The translations under genes were made by a program, and so were the position numbers. A DNA stretch of 64,000 nucleotides from Cycas panzhihuaensis (Eukaryota; Cycadophyta), in assembly GCA_023213395.1 (NCBI GenBank), contig CM041465.1, positions 191,277,741-191,341,740 of the forward strand. Reading direction: 5' to 3'. This document shows positions 23,900 to 35,820 of the stretch, piece after piece. The notes under the pieces were generated by a model. That model was not told the DNA's origin. It searched no databases and worked only from the letters and a program-made list of their open reading frames with translations. Every line of letters starts with the position of its first letter. The stretch's first letter is position 1.

Positions 23900-24480
23900 G
23901 GGCATGATCATTTTGGAAATCATGGTTGATGCTCCTCTCCCCAATCCTGCTAGCCAACCTATTGATGATTCCCTCCCAGACGAATATATCTTCTATATCT
24001 AGGGCATCCCTCTTGATGATCTATGGTATAGGGAGATTAGATTGAGGCTTTGTATCAGACAAAGTCCCTTGTTAATAAGCTATTTCTTCAAAAAAAGTTG
24101 TATACACTCAGGAGGAAGTCATGTTGATTTGCCACTTCATGCCTGCAAGTAAGTTGGTTTTCTTGATCCAAAATCACGTCCACCAAATTGGTGTCTTGTA
24201 CTTTACTGTTCTTTGGATAATTAAACCATTCATGATCTGCTAGCCCACATTCTTCACAGATATATTCTCCTCGTTTCTTTTCTAGTGGACACTAGGATCT
24301 ATAACAAACAGCAAATGGGTCTTGTCTTGCCTTTGTATTGTCTTACAACTCCACACTCTGTTTTTTGTGAATAGATGTTATGTATTGATCCCAAAAGAGC
24401 TTAGTTGGTGAAGAAATCAATTATCAACCTTTCCTCCTTGAGATCCTGGGAGTTAGTGTAGAAAGCTCAATAACATCAAA
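23900..24480 (-). pseudogene. Gypsy G gag C-terminal / zinc-finger region
   Basis: Near 24240-24300 the minus strand reads CEECGLADHEWFNYP preceded by a CPLEKKRG segment, consistent with a degraded cysteine/histidine finger at the end of gag. Frame interruptions on both sides prevent a clean model. Confidence 0.45.
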
Positions 24481-24828
24481 ACAACAATGAGCCCAATGAA
24501 AGGAAAATTCTACACCAAATCAATTATTCTTGACATTGATCCAAAAGCATGAGGAGTAATACTTTTATTAAACCATGAAAATCTCCATTTAATGGTGGAG
24601 AAATCAACTAGCAAAAGAATGGTAAAATTACAAGGAATAAATGTTACAATTATACCATAAGGGGGACTCAAACCCTCCAAATGCTTCTCCAAGGATGCTT
24701 CCCAAGTCAAGTCTCCAAGAACCACCCTCCAACCCGTAGAAGGGCTCAATTTATAGAAAGAAACACGAATTGCATATTTAACAAGTGGCAATCATGCAAG
24801 TATAACCACTAACCACCGGAATGCATGT

Positions 24829-25213
24829 TGTCCAAGTGGCCTTCATACAATTCTTAAAAGTTGCGACTTGTAACAGATCTTAACGATTGAATTTGGCTAA
24901 AATTTGGTACACGATAGGAACGCATGTCCCATCGCCTTCCTCAAATTTTAGCTCATTTGGATATCATTTGGTCGCATTTTATTCATTTAATAAATATATA
25001 TATTTGTTGTTTTTTCGCTGTCCAAGTGGCCTTCATACAATTCTTAAAAGTTATGCTTGTAATCGACCTTAACGGACTCAATTCAGCTCAAATTTGGTAC
25101 ACGTATAGAAACGCATGTCTCCTCCGCTTCCTCAAAATTTTAGCTCATTTGGATGTCATTTGGCCATATTTCTATTCATATAATGATAATATATATTTTC
25201 TGTTTTTTCTCGC
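24829..25213. repeat. Direct tandem duplication, about 190 bp twice
   Basis: The block starting GTCCAAGTGGCCTTCATACA at about 24829 recurs at about 25019, with matching interior (TTTAGCTCATTTGGAT, ATTTGGTACACG) and TTTTTTCTCGCT-like ends. A weaker third copy may follow to about 25380 (it shares ATTTGGCCATATCTCTTT). The copies differ by small substitutions and indels, so the duplication is old. It lies in sequence inserted within the gypsy gag region. Confidence 0.8.
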
Positions 25214-25295
25214 TATTGTGGAATTAATTTTATGCAAAAACAAGGCTTGAACTCTAATCAAATGATATTTTCTGAACCCCACCTTTTGTACACAT

Positions 25296-26960
25296 CTAGT
25301 GGGATGTGTCTTCTCCCTTTATACAAAATTTCATATAATTTTGATACCATTTGGCCATATCTCTTTCAATTATACCAATGCCTAGAATTTTCTGCATCCT
25401 GTAAACATATGGTAGATCCTCCTGGATCATGTATTTTGCCTTCATTATTCTTGGATCCAAAATAACATTCCCATGTGTTATGATTGTTTCTTCGACAATT
25501 CTCATACCCTTTCGTAGGTCCTCCATGGTCATTTTTTAAATGCCCTTGTTGATTGCAAGGTGGGGGGCACCAGATGTTTTCCCTTGATTTTTCTAGTCAC
25601 AATCAAGACAATTTTGTACGAAGCTTTTCCAACTCTTGATTATGTTGCATGTTGTTTGGAACCGAAACTGCAGGTTGTTGCTTCATTGCTTCTACCTTCT
25701 TCAAGGCTTCGATTTCTGGATTAGTACCATCTATGGCATCTATGTGGGTTGTATCGACATACCCATTGTCGGACAATATGTTGAAGGTTGCATCACCACC
25801 TGGGAATAGGTTGATTTCATTTGATTTTCAAATTTCAGCGCGAACTCCCTTACTTGCTCATAGTTATTCATCGGATGCGGCATTACTTTATCTCTAAGTT
25901 GAGGTATCAATCCTTGTACAAAATATTTTATTTCCAACATTGGATTGATTGTTGTTACCGATTGCATTTTATTCATTATAACTCGCATCCTTCCATCAAT
26001 GTCATTGACAAACTCCCCAGGATATTGTCAATTTTTTTCCAAAGCCTGTAAGATGGCTATTAGATCCCTCAACTTTTGAATTCAATTCAAAAATTGTTCC
26101 TGCAATTAATCCTAATTCAATTGTTGTGTTATTACATATTGGAACCATGCCAATGCAGGTCCCCTCAACGTTGAAAAAAAACGAGGCTTTGATTTCTCCC
26201 TGATCCACGATGCTTTTGATTTAGATCATGTTTTTAAATAGTGCCAGATGGTTGCCCAGATCTGTGGTTCCATTAAATTGGAGGCTCAAAAACATTGAAT
26301 CATTTTGCACAACAATATACGGAGTTGTATTTACTTAATTTCCTCCACCTGGTATCCCACTTTGCCCTCCTACAGTTTGTGCATTACAACCCATTATGCC
26401 TCCCATCCTACTACCTAGAGTCACCATTGGTAATTTGAATAGAGTATTAATTATATGACTTGGAGTTCAAATTTCCAATAGGTCGTGATTCCAAGCTTGT
26501 TCTGCTACACTATATATCCCCAACTCGATGGAATTTTCTTCATGTGTTGATACTTCTTTCTGCAAGTTTTCTTCTTTAACAGAATCTTGCTGACTATTTT
26601 TGTATGTACTCATTGATTATACTTCTTTTATCGGATCCTCTTCTTTTACACACCTCTGATTAATTCCTTCATTTGCATGTGTCTCGATTACACCCAGATC
26701 TTGATCTTTTACTTCATCCTTATTTCTCGACTTTCCCCTATCTATCGAATGCGCAGATGCTCGTCCCTTCACCTGCTTCCTTGGTGTAATTACAAATTTA
26801 GGTTTACATTTTCCGGCTTGGAGTCTTTCCCTTTCCCAACGCTCTCCTCAATCACGATGCTATTCGGCTTCTACTCTGAGTGGCATAGAAGAGGACCCAA
26901 AATTCTTTTAGTTGGTCTCACCCATCATCATTCCCCTTGGCTCAATTTGGCAACAGAACC
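25296..26960 (-). pseudogene. Gypsy G gag
   Basis: Segment 25740-25988 carries YFVQGLIPQLRDKVMPHPMNNYEQVREFAL, typical of the retrotransposon gag capsid C-terminal region. Segment 25296-25532 follows as the spacer. Upstream (26000-26210) the WY-containing capsid core is present only across frameshifts, and 26210-26960 is poorly preserved, low in recognisable motifs, and acidic to serine-rich. The gene would have formed the particle core. Confidence 0.7.
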
Positions 26961-26971
26961 AATGTGTGCCA
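26949..26971 (-). other. Primer-binding site of gypsy G
   Basis: Directly inside the 5' LTR the minus strand reads TGGCACACATTGGTTCTG. It begins TGG as tRNA-primed sites do, but I do not recognise the tRNA species. Confidence 0.55.
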
Positions 26972-27330
26972 TATCATTCGTCACATATAGAAACAGGCAC
27001 AAAAAACTACAACAGGTTGCAACTATTCATTATAACACAGAGACATGAGGATATGAGAATCAAGAACCATCATCATTACATTACGACGGGTCACTCTGGT
27101 CCTCTCACAACCAGAGACAACCCGAGACAGTACATATAGGAGTCGAATTTACACAGCAGGCACGAAATATAGACAACTAGATTCTGTGCGACAACGAACA
27201 GGACGTTACAATCCAACAAAAAAAATCCCATGATATCTCTACAATGTGATATTTATACTTACCTATAACTTTGAGTTAGTTGCCACCGTTCCAATATACA
27301 AAATGGGTTGCAACTATACAACCATACACA
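26972..27330 (-). repeat. 5' LTR of gypsy G (359 bp)
   Basis: Homologous to 15527-15893. It starts TATCATTCGTCACATATAG (the expected TG is TA here) and ends CCATACACA. It contains two GGTTGCAACTA/GGGTTGCAACTA motifs, as in the other LTR. Differences between the copies are spread as substitutions plus small indels, indicating an old insertion. Confidence 0.85.
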
Positions 27331-27376
27331 GTGATCCTATGACACTCCAAACAATTGAAGTTTACTGAAGATAGTA

Positions 27377-27837
27377 TGTAGCAAGCCCAATTCATGTGCA
27401 ATAGAAACAGGTAATGCTTTCATAGGAACAAAACATCCATAATAATCATTAATAAGCATAGAAATCACTCATCCATGTATTGCATTGCCCATACATTGAT
27501 ATAACCAATAGTAAATGAAATAATGAATAATAATAGCAAAACCCAATACAATATCCAACAATGTTAATACCCTCTTTGAGGTGAGTGTTGCCCTCCAATT
27601 GGCATGGTGTGCCATAATGACATGAGACCATTATCCCTTACAATAATAAATTCTCTAAGATGAATGCAAATGAGCCAAGCTTCCTCGTTTATAGCCTTTA
27701 TCTCTCTCTCCAAACTAACTCTTATCTCTCTCAAAATTAAAAAAAACTAACTTTATAATAAATATAATTAAATAATAATTCTCCCTATATTCAAAAACCA
27801 ACTTCATCTTCATTTAGGAATGTTATAATTCCCCCTC
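27377..27837 (-). repeat. 3' LTR of gene-poor LTR element F1
   Basis: It starts TGTAGCAAGCCCAAT, the same start as the LTR at 29157, and ends GAATGTTATA, followed by ATTCCCCCTCCCC, a polypurine tract on the minus strand. The following interior (CTTCACCCTCAAAGCAG, GAATTGCTTGTAACATGG) matches the interior next to the LTR at 29157, so F1 and F2 are members of one family. Confidence 0.65.
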
Positions 27838-29156
27838 CCCTTAAAGTACTTCACCCTCAAAGCAGTGAGAATTGCTTGTAACATGGTTTGGTCTAGCATT
27901 GACTAGTTCTTCCAACTGCCACCTGCCAAGTCCTATATGTCATAAACACTGCGTCCAATCTTGTAGCTTTGGTTGGACTGTGCTAAGGATAGTGCTGAAT
28001 TTGTTGATGCTCATTCTTTGAGCTAGGTATATACGGTAACTTGTCATGTATTGAACGGGTCCTGGCTCCTTGAAGGTGCCTCAGGTGCCTTGTCTTGACC
28101 TTGTTTTAGAATGTTGAGAAAGTTTATAGGGACTTTTCTTATGCAACTTGGGAATTTGGGAAAAGAGTTGATCATAAGGATCCTAAAATGATGATTACCA
28201 AGTGTAAAAGGAAATCGAAAAAGTGGGGTTCCAAAAGATGATCATCTATAATTTTGAATGCGTAGAAAGAAAAGATGTGGTTTGGAATTTAACTCGAATA
28301 AAAAGGAGAATTTGTGCAATGTTTGTTGGACCACCAAATTTCTTTCGAGAAAAAGATGGATGAGCAATTTGGGATAGGTGTTCTTTATGGAAAAAAGATT
28401 TTAATGGGGTTTTAGAAATCATAGTAAGACAAAATGAAGGATTCAATGGAAAAAACAAAATTGGTGGTATAGAGATGATCAGGGTTGGGCTAAACAGGAT
28501 GAGGTTTTATGGGATGTAATCATTCTGCTAAGAGATAAAATATGATGCATTGAGAATGGGCAATTTACCATATCTTATAAAGGGAAATCTCAAAGAGGAA
28601 AAGGGACAAGCGAATAGAGAATTGAGCTAGGGATGTAAAAAGGAACTGAAAGTTGTCCTATGACAAGATTGGAGCTAAGGTTTTGACTAACTATGGGATA
28701 AGAAAATGAGTTTTTCTCTATTGTTATTCAACTTGGAAATGAGAGAGGACAAATGAAACTACCAAACGAAATATGCATGTGCAACACAGGATCAAGAACT
28801 ACCTTGTTGGCTTTGCATGTGTGCTATTGAGGTTCTTTACCCCCATTAGTTGTTCTCTTACTTGTTTTTCATTGTTTTTGTGTTGCTTCTGCCTAGCTTC
28901 TCCCTCGATTTCTTCCTCAGTCTCAACTATTATCTCGCCAACTACTTCTACTAGGTGATCAATCATTATCTGGATTTGCTTTGTGTCTTCAATGTTGTGT
29001 TGTTCAGTCTAAACTAGTTCCTCTTAGTAACATTGGACAAGCTCTTCTTAGGCCATTAATTCTTGCTCTGCTATTTGCTTGGCGATTTCGTGTGCATGTG
29101 CAAATTTCCCATTGCTTGATTTTTCGCACTATATGTGATTAGATCCTTTTTGTCTT
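27838..29156 (-). other. Interior of LTR element F1, left part
   Basis: No coding domain is recognised. Homology to the interior of F2 is evident after the LTR. The stretch is interrupted at 29157 by insertion of element F2 and probably continues at 33128, where a gag-like segment is found. Confidence 0.5.
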
Positions 29157-29698
29157 TGTAGCAAGCCCAATAGAAAAACAACAGACAGAAGCAATATTCC
29201 AATAAATCACAACAATAACCTATGATATTTCACAACAAATTACATATATTTACAACTGAATTTTCTCACAAAACCATTTAACAGATGGCAAATAATCTTC
29301 ATACCATTCAATTCAACAGACATCTAGACATTCAGGCATACATTGATACAATAATAATCAAACAATATAATAATAGAACATCAGATAACAAAACCTAATT
29401 ACAATGTCCACCAATAATGAACCCTCCTCGAGACGAAAGCGACCCTCCAATAGGCACAAGGCCCTAATGGCACAAAGCCATTATATTGCAAGCAATAAAT
29501 TCTCCAAGATGTTATACAAATGAAGAAGTCTTCTCTATTTATAGCCTACAAAACCAATCTCTTAATCTTCCCTCCAAAAAACTGACTTCATAATAAAATA
29601 AAATAAATGATTCTTCTTTTAATTCTGCTAAAAGCTGACTTCATAATAATAATTTCTCTTATAAAACCAACTTCCTTTTTTATTTTGGGAACATTACA
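29157..29698 (-). repeat. 3' LTR of F2
   Basis: A 542-bp LTR next to the polypurine tract. It shares the TTTATAGCCT TATA-like segment (read on the minus strand) with other LTRs of this family in the window. Confidence 0.75.
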
Positions 29699-30941
29699 AT
29701 TCCCCTCCCCTTCAAACGATACTTCGCCTTGAAGTATCAAGAATTGCTTGTAGCTCAGTTTAATCTTCCATCCACCGCCTGCTAGATCCTGTATGTCATA
29801 AAGATTTGGCTCAGCGTCTTCCATGGAACTTTGCTAGCAGGTGTCTTGAAATTGTTGATGTTTGTCCCTGGGGCTAGGTACATCTTGTATCTTGTTCTAT
29901 ATTGAAAGGATCCTGGGACCTGTGAGGTGTCTCAGATGTCTTGTCCAAGTCTTGCCTTGTGTTTGCACAATTTGCTTTTAGATGGAATGCTTTATGGAAG
30001 GAGAAGTGAGAATTTTATGAAAAAAATTGATCGTAAGGGTCATAGATTGATGATTGCTTATCGTGAAAAGGGGAAAAAAACGTAGGATTATGAATTGAGA
30101 TTAGGCACAACTTTGAAGGCATAGGAAGAAAGGATGAAGTTTACAATCTACCTTGGATGGAGATGAGAATTTGTGTAAGTTTTGTTGGACCATAACACTT
30201 CTTGGGAAAAGAAAGATGAATGACAGATTAGCGATAGACATTCTTTATGAAAATAAGACTTTAATAAGGTTTTAGAGATGGTATTGAGACAAAACGAGAG
30301 ATTTAATTTAAAAAAAACAATATTTGTAGTGATGAAATGGATAGGATTGGAAAGGATGAGGTGGGGTTCTCTAGGGGATGATACTAAGTGATGAAACCTG
30401 ATGACCAGACTAAAATTATTGACTATCCTGTTGAGGATGGTTTATAGGGGGTGAAGGAATACGTAAGTAAAGAGATGCACTAGGATTACAAAGGGGGATT
30501 AGGATTTATCCTACAAAAATTCTAGAGATAAGGGGATTAGAATTGTGGCTAACTATGGGAAGGGGAAAAGAGGGTTTCTCTACTACTATTGATCTTGGAC
30601 ATGAAAGAGGACAAATAAAACTACCAAATGAAATGTGCATGTGCACATTAGGATTTGGAACCATGTTGAGTATCTTGGGGCGTCTCGCTTTGATGTCCAA
30701 CTCCCTCTGCCTCTTATATAGGCTCTTCCTTGATTTATTCCTTGTCCGATGGGTCCTTTCTTGGTTGTTTATCAATGACTTCATGCTGCTTCAACATAGG
30801 TTGCTTGTTATCGTGCTCTACTTCAACATGTGCTTTGTTGGTGCCAGGCTCTCCTTCAAGATGTTTTGTTTTTTCCTCCCTTTTCTTTGGGACTTCAATC
30901 TAGATGTGTTGTATTTCCTATATAAAATCTTTTGGATGCTC

Positions 30942-31247
30942 TTATAACGGTTCTTGGATCTCTCTATCAACAGCAAATTCTTTTTCTTTTATTGCATTGT
31001 TGTTTGGTTCATTTGATTCTCTGGTAACTTTCTCATAACCCCATTTGTTAGATGCCAAGATAAAATTTAACTTTAACAAATCCCAATCAAGAAAAAATGT
31101 TTCTTTCGAATTTAACTTAAACAAATCCAAATCAAGAAAAAATGTTTCTTTACACCAATTTTTATACCATTGATAAGCTTCTCCCTTCAAATAGCATTGA
31201 ATATCATAGTCCTCGAAATTTGTATCTGGTGAAATCCCATAGTGCAT
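30942..31247 (-). pseudogene. gag-like fragment inside F2
   Basis: A 101-residue open segment starts MHYGISPDTNFEDYDIQCYL and continues GEAYQWYKNWCKE, the WY-type capsid pattern seen in gypsy gag. It also contains an internal near-duplication (KETFFLDLDLFKLN and KETFFLDWDLLKLN, about 60 bp apart in DNA). It is probably a truncated gag, possibly used in trans; alternatively it is dead. Confidence 0.55.
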
Positions 31248-32548
31248 TTCAACACGTTGAAGCCAATCTGTAGCTATTATGCCTTCTCCTAGCGTGAATG
31301 GCTCAATGTCTCAAATTTTTCATGTTATGTGCAAGTATTGTTGCAGTTGTTTTATCGATTTTGCTTCTTTTTCTAAATTAGACTGAATCGTCATTTTTTT
31401 TCCTTTTAATCAAAAGTTACAACTTCAAAGATTAAAATCTTTATCATCCATTGGTCTAAACTATCACATATGACCACTTGAATTGATCATCTCTAAACCA
31501 GGAATCCAACGGTTCAAATGACACTGCAATTTGACACACGGTAAGAGTTATGGCAAAAAACCGTGTAGGTTTTAGCCCCCTTTTCAGAAAACCAACTGGA
31601 AAAAAAAAAGAACATATAAATAAAATAGAGGTTTTAGCCCCTTATCACTTTAGCCCTTAATTACATTAAGTCATTCCATATAACCAGTCACTAGCAGGGT
31701 AAGAGCGAACTCCAAGCACAAAATTTGATTTGCTTCATTATGCGAACTTTTAAAAAAATTCAAATTTTTTCCTTGATCAAATCCAACATCGCTTGACTTC
31801 TACATTCGCCTACTGCTAGATGATTAGGGTTGGATCCTTATTAGTGTTCGACTTCTCTCGATGATAGCCCCCTACACGAAAGTATGATGTCGTAGATGGA
31901 GTGAAAGAACAGAAGCAATATTCCCAAATGATATAATATGCCACTCACAACCTGTCTTCGTCATCAGCATGATCAACTCCCAAGTCAAAAGAATAAAGTC
32001 GACATACCAATGAATGGTGATTATAAACAAAACTAGATGTCAAATCATGCGATGTGGTTATGCCTAGCGCTATGACTCTTCTTGCTCTACTATTTCAATT
32101 TTTGTTTTACTACAAATTCAATCCATTCTTCTCCCTGCATTGGTGAACTATCTGCATCAACGAGCTTTCTGCCATGATGACTTCTTCTTCGCAAACTTGC
32201 TCGTTGTGATATTGGTGCGATGGCTATAGGGCTACTAAACTACTACTCAAGGTGTTGTCTTTGATGACTCAATGGGATTTTCTATGGGTCGCTTCTAGTG
32301 ATACACCTGCTACTACATCGATTTCCCTCCTTCAACCTACGATATAAACACAATCGACTGCCAAACAATGATTCACCACTCTTGTCTCCTCTAACTTATG
32401 TAGAACTCAGATAGAGTCTCAGCCCTATTATCTTCTTCCTAGGATAGATTTGGCCTAATAACTTGATTACAATTTCAGCAGCTTGACAAAACAGGTTCAA
32501 ACTTTTTGTTTCAAACCCAAATTCTCTTTTTCACACAATTTTGATACC

Positions 32549-33127
32549 TGTTATACCAACTCGATAGAAAAACAGGGGACAAAAGTAGATTTCCAGCTGA
32601 ATAATGAAATATTACTGTCATTCACCACCAATAATATTTATCCAAAAAATAATACTAGCAGATTATAGCAGTACTTCTCAATATTTTCATACATTCATAG
32701 CAAATAGAAAATAATTACAACAGTAAACATTCATAATGCATGATTCAGTAGAGAAATATATCATTCATACATGAATAATAGTAGCAAGTGTAAAGAAGGA
32801 ATAATAATAAAAGAATAATAGCACATGATACAAAATGTCTAACAGCAACCCTCTTCGAGGTTGGTGCAATCCTCCAGCAGGCCCAAGGCCCTAATGGCGT
32901 GAGGCCATTGTCCAAATGAATAATAAATTCTCCAAGAATGTTTTACAAATGAAGGCGGATTCTTTATTTATAGCCTTCAAAACCAACCTCTTAATTTTCC
33001 CTCCAAAAAGAAGACTTCATAATAAAATAAAATAAATGATTCTTCTTTTAATTCTCCTTTAAAGCAACTTCATAATAATAATTTCTCTTATAAAACTAAC
33101 TTCCTTTTTTATTTTGGGAATGCTACA
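32549..33127 (-). repeat. 5' LTR of F2
   Basis: A 579-bp LTR. It starts TGTTATACCAACTCGATAG just after a GATACC primer-binding-site complement and ends GGGAATGCTACA. Confidence 0.75.
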
Positions 33128-33421
33128 ATCTTCATCTTCATCAAGAGTGGCCTCTTCTCGTTCCTCATTTGTGGAGTTGTTTGATTCTTGTCCATGCCCT
33201 GGGCCAATTTGAATATGCTTGTCTTGACTCCAATTACATGGTTTATGCTTTAACATCAATTTAGACCATGCCCAATCATTGAATCTTTTTGGTTTGCTAG
33301 ACCACTCAGTGAACCACTCAAGAGTTCTCCCTTGTAAGAGAAGTTCCATATATGCTCTATATTCTTCCATGTCAACATCATTTGTGAAATCATTCAGTGT
33401 TTCGACCATTTGGAACCACAT
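33128..33421 (-). pseudogene. gag-like fragment of the element hit by F2
   Basis: The segment opens MWFQMVETLNDFTNDVDMEE and contains YRAYMELLLQGRTLEWFTEW, a gypsy-type gag capsid pattern, then a basic and acidic tail. The open frame is cut at 33128 by the edge of F2, whose LTR supplies the last residues of the apparent ORF. It probably belongs to F1. Confidence 0.6.
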
Positions 33422-33429
33422 CTAGATCA

Positions 33430-34127
33430 AAAAATTCTGAGTCCATTTTCCTTATCAACAGGAGCATGACTTTGCGAGTTAAAATCTCCCTTAAGAAGTG
33501 GTCAGAACTATATCATATGACACTTAAAAAGATCGCCTCTGAACTAGGGTTCCAACAATTTAGACAAAATTAAATTCTAACACCTATAGCCCAAGTTATG
33601 GTCGAAAACACACAAGTACCCCTTTTGACAAGTTAGGACACCACGTATGGAGCCTAATAACAAGTACAATGGTGAAATTTGCACTTTGGGCAATAAAATT
33701 CTCTTAAAAGACAATGCGCAAGTAAAAAAAAAAAACACATGCAAATCCTTTTTAAGTGTTAGAATGTACTCAACTCTTAAGAAAAGTCACTTTTTGCTTA
33801 AACAATTGATTTTAAAAAATGATTAAATGCCAAATTTTAGAACAAAGAGATTAATAAGATAGGAATATGTTTTGAAATATTCCAAAACATAGAACATAAA
33901 GTTTAAAAGCTATAGTTTCAAATCGAAATTCTTTTTTTCAAAAAATCTGCCCGAACAAGGCGACAACACACGTAGAGAAGAAATATGATCATAAAACGAT
34001 AAAATCTCGATTGAAATCACTCAGGTATCAAATGAAATCAAGCCTATAAATCCATAAGAGGATTTCCAAAGATCGCTCAACAAGATTTGATCCACCATTA
34101 AGCAAGATCATCACGTGGAGCCACCAA
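33430..34127. other. AT-rich non-coding stretch
   Basis: No gene or RNA is recognised. It is probably untranslated leader of the gag-like element F1. Confidence 0.35.
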
Positions 34128-35820
34128 TGTTACATGCAAGTTTGTAGATCACGTGAAAAGAAATGGGAGTCTACCACTCAATGTGAGAATTGTAAACCCT
34201 TTAAGGGGCAGAGATTTAGGTGCAAGTACAGTTGCTAGTCTACTACTAAGCATTGAGCAACAAATGAAGTGAATTTACACAAAGCAGAGATGATTTAATG
34301 TTCAGCTAAGAGAAATAAGCGCTTAGAGTGAAGTATCCATACATTACATACATATATATAGGGCTATTAAGGCTGCCCATTTCTTGGACCTATGCATGTG
34401 GGATAATTACAATAAGAGTCATCTCATATGGTGGAGGATCATAACATACCCTTTCGCCTAAAATGCTTCGCCCTCAAAGCATTCTGATACAATGATACAT
34501 GTGACCACCTCCTATTACTATTATCCAATCGATAGCTCTTGCGAAGGTCATTAGAGAAATTGCGTATGGAATGAGGATCTATCCATCCCAAGTCTATTTT
34601 GATACGCATGAAATGTCCTCCGATATGCTCTAGATATATGTAATGTTAAAACATCAAACTCAAATGTTGTGCTTGCCTGGTGTTTGCAGTTGATGAGGGC
34701 GTTGCCTAATAAGTTTTGTTGCGTTAGACCTCTTGATAATGTGAATGTCGATGTGGTTCCACTTTAGTTTGTCTTTTAACCATTGATGATGCATTTTCTT
34801 CCTTGTCCTTGGATACAAATGGTGGTGTGTGGGTGGCAAACAACTTTCGCTACTTGCTCATGACATTCATTTTCTCTCTTATCATTTTTCTTTGGTTCTT
34901 GACTTTGTGGAGTGGGGAGAATTCTTTGTCCCATCCTACGATTATACTTCTCAAATATTTGACGAGCTTCTTATTTCTCTTGCTTAAGGTTTTGCATTTC
35001 TTTCCATCAAAAAACATTATATTTTTTATAGATATCAAGTTGTAGCCAGAAAAAATGTATTAAATGGACTAGTTGTGTTATACCACTCCTTAAACCAAAG
35101 GTAAGACTCTCTTTGTAGATATAATGAGGCAACTTTAGACATCTCTTTATCAATGTGGTAGTCAGCATCAATTGATTCTAAATATAGATGCATGTCTCTA
35201 ACCCAATCATCTATAGAAAGAGTCCTATTTGCATTAAATATGCGAGGTATGAGCCTTTTTGTATCCATGATAATATAGATGTAGGTGAGATTAGGGGGGT
35301 GTCTATAGCCCGTAGCTAAAGTTATGGCTCTTTGAAGTTGAGGTGGCAGATCTATCCCAAAAATACGGTGACGGAAAAAGCAGGCCAAAATTAATTTTGC
35401 TGCAATTTTTGCACTTTCACCCCAAAATCTATAGTGTGACCACTCAAAATTTACTAAATGAGCCATTTTGTCTCAAATTCGCCATTACTTTTCAGAAATT
35501 TCAACATTTATTCTCTCGAATATGCTTTCAAACCCTTGATAACACCTCCCAGATCGCCACTCTGATACCAATTGTTACGAGCCAAATCCTGTAACTAATA
35601 ATCATAGAGAAATAGAAAGAGAAAATGAGAGATAAAAGGCAAATAAGGAGATAAAGTTCCAAAGATCATTCATTAACAAAAGATTACAAAAAATATTCCA
35701 TGATGATTCCACTCATACATTACATACATATATAGGGCTATTAAGACTGCCCATCTCTTGGACTTATGCATGTGGGATAATTACAATAACACTCATCTCA
35801 TATGGTGGAGGATCATATGT
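34128..35820 (-). mobile_element. Short LTR element K with unequal LTRs
   Basis: The left LTR (34128-34446) and right LTR (35573-about 35820) share about 115 bp at their right ends (from CATACATTACATACATATAT to GGTGGAGGATCATA) but differ to the left of that. The right LTR has a proper primer-binding site beside it (minus strand TTGGTATCAGAGTGGCGATC). The interior of 1.1 kb holds one gag-like ORF (35035-35466). No target-site duplication was found, so the pair may be recombinant. Confidence 0.6.
35035..35466 (-). CDS. gag-like ORF of short LTR element K
   Basis: A 143-residue open frame starts at 35466 (MAHLVNFEWSHYRFWGES) about 90 bp from the primer-binding site. It includes SIDDWVRDMHLYLESIDADY and a WFKEWYNT segment, which match gypsy-type gag capsid organisation. 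There is no zinc knuckle, protease or polymerase. It could be a gag-only non-autonomous element, or a truncated relic; expression is unknown. Confidence 0.5.
   Translation of the reverse strand: MAHLVNFEWSHYRFWGESAKIAAKLILACFFRHRIFGIDLPPQLQRAITLATGYRHPPNLTYIYIIMDTKRLIPRIFNANRTLSIDDWVRDMHLYLESIDADYHIDKEMSKVASLYLQRESYLWFKEWYNTTSPFNTFFLATT

Larger units (their letters stand above)
15527..27330 (-). mobile_element. Large Ty3/gypsy retrotransposon G with both LTRs (11.8 kb)
   Basis: Two homologous LTRs (15527-15893 and 26972-27330) bound an interior of about 11 kb. On the minus strand the order is LTR, primer-binding site, gag, protease, reverse transcriptase, RNase H, integrase, a 21-bp tandem array, an extra open region, polypurine tract and LTR. 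Protease-RT-RNase H-integrase order defines Ty3/gypsy; an extra region between integrase and the 3' LTR is known from Tat/Ogre and Athila-like lineages, but I cannot assign the clade. Coding regions are fragmented. Flanking 5-mers (TGTTG and GTGAT) do not match, so no target-site duplication is visible. Confidence 0.85.
29157..33127 (-). mobile_element. Non-autonomous LTR retrotransposon F2 (4.0 kb)
   Basis: Its LTRs, 29157-29698 and 32549-33127, both begin TGT(A/T)..., share the segment with AGGCCCTAATGGC and ACTTCATAATAAAATAAAAT, and end ATTACA or GCTACA. A purine-rich tract (minus strand of ATTCCCCTCCCC) adjoins the left LTR and a GGTATCAAAATTG primer-binding-like site adjoins the right LTR, so the element is minus oriented. 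Flanks GTCTT (29152-29156) and ATCTT (33128-33132) match at 4 of 5 bases, a likely TSD. The interior carries only a gag-like fragment; no protease, RT or integrase. Confidence 0.8.

Noticed and set aside
15522-27335. Target-site duplication for the large gypsy element
   Set aside because: The 5 bases before 15527 (TGTTG) and after 27330 (GTGAT) do not match, and shifting the edges did not help.
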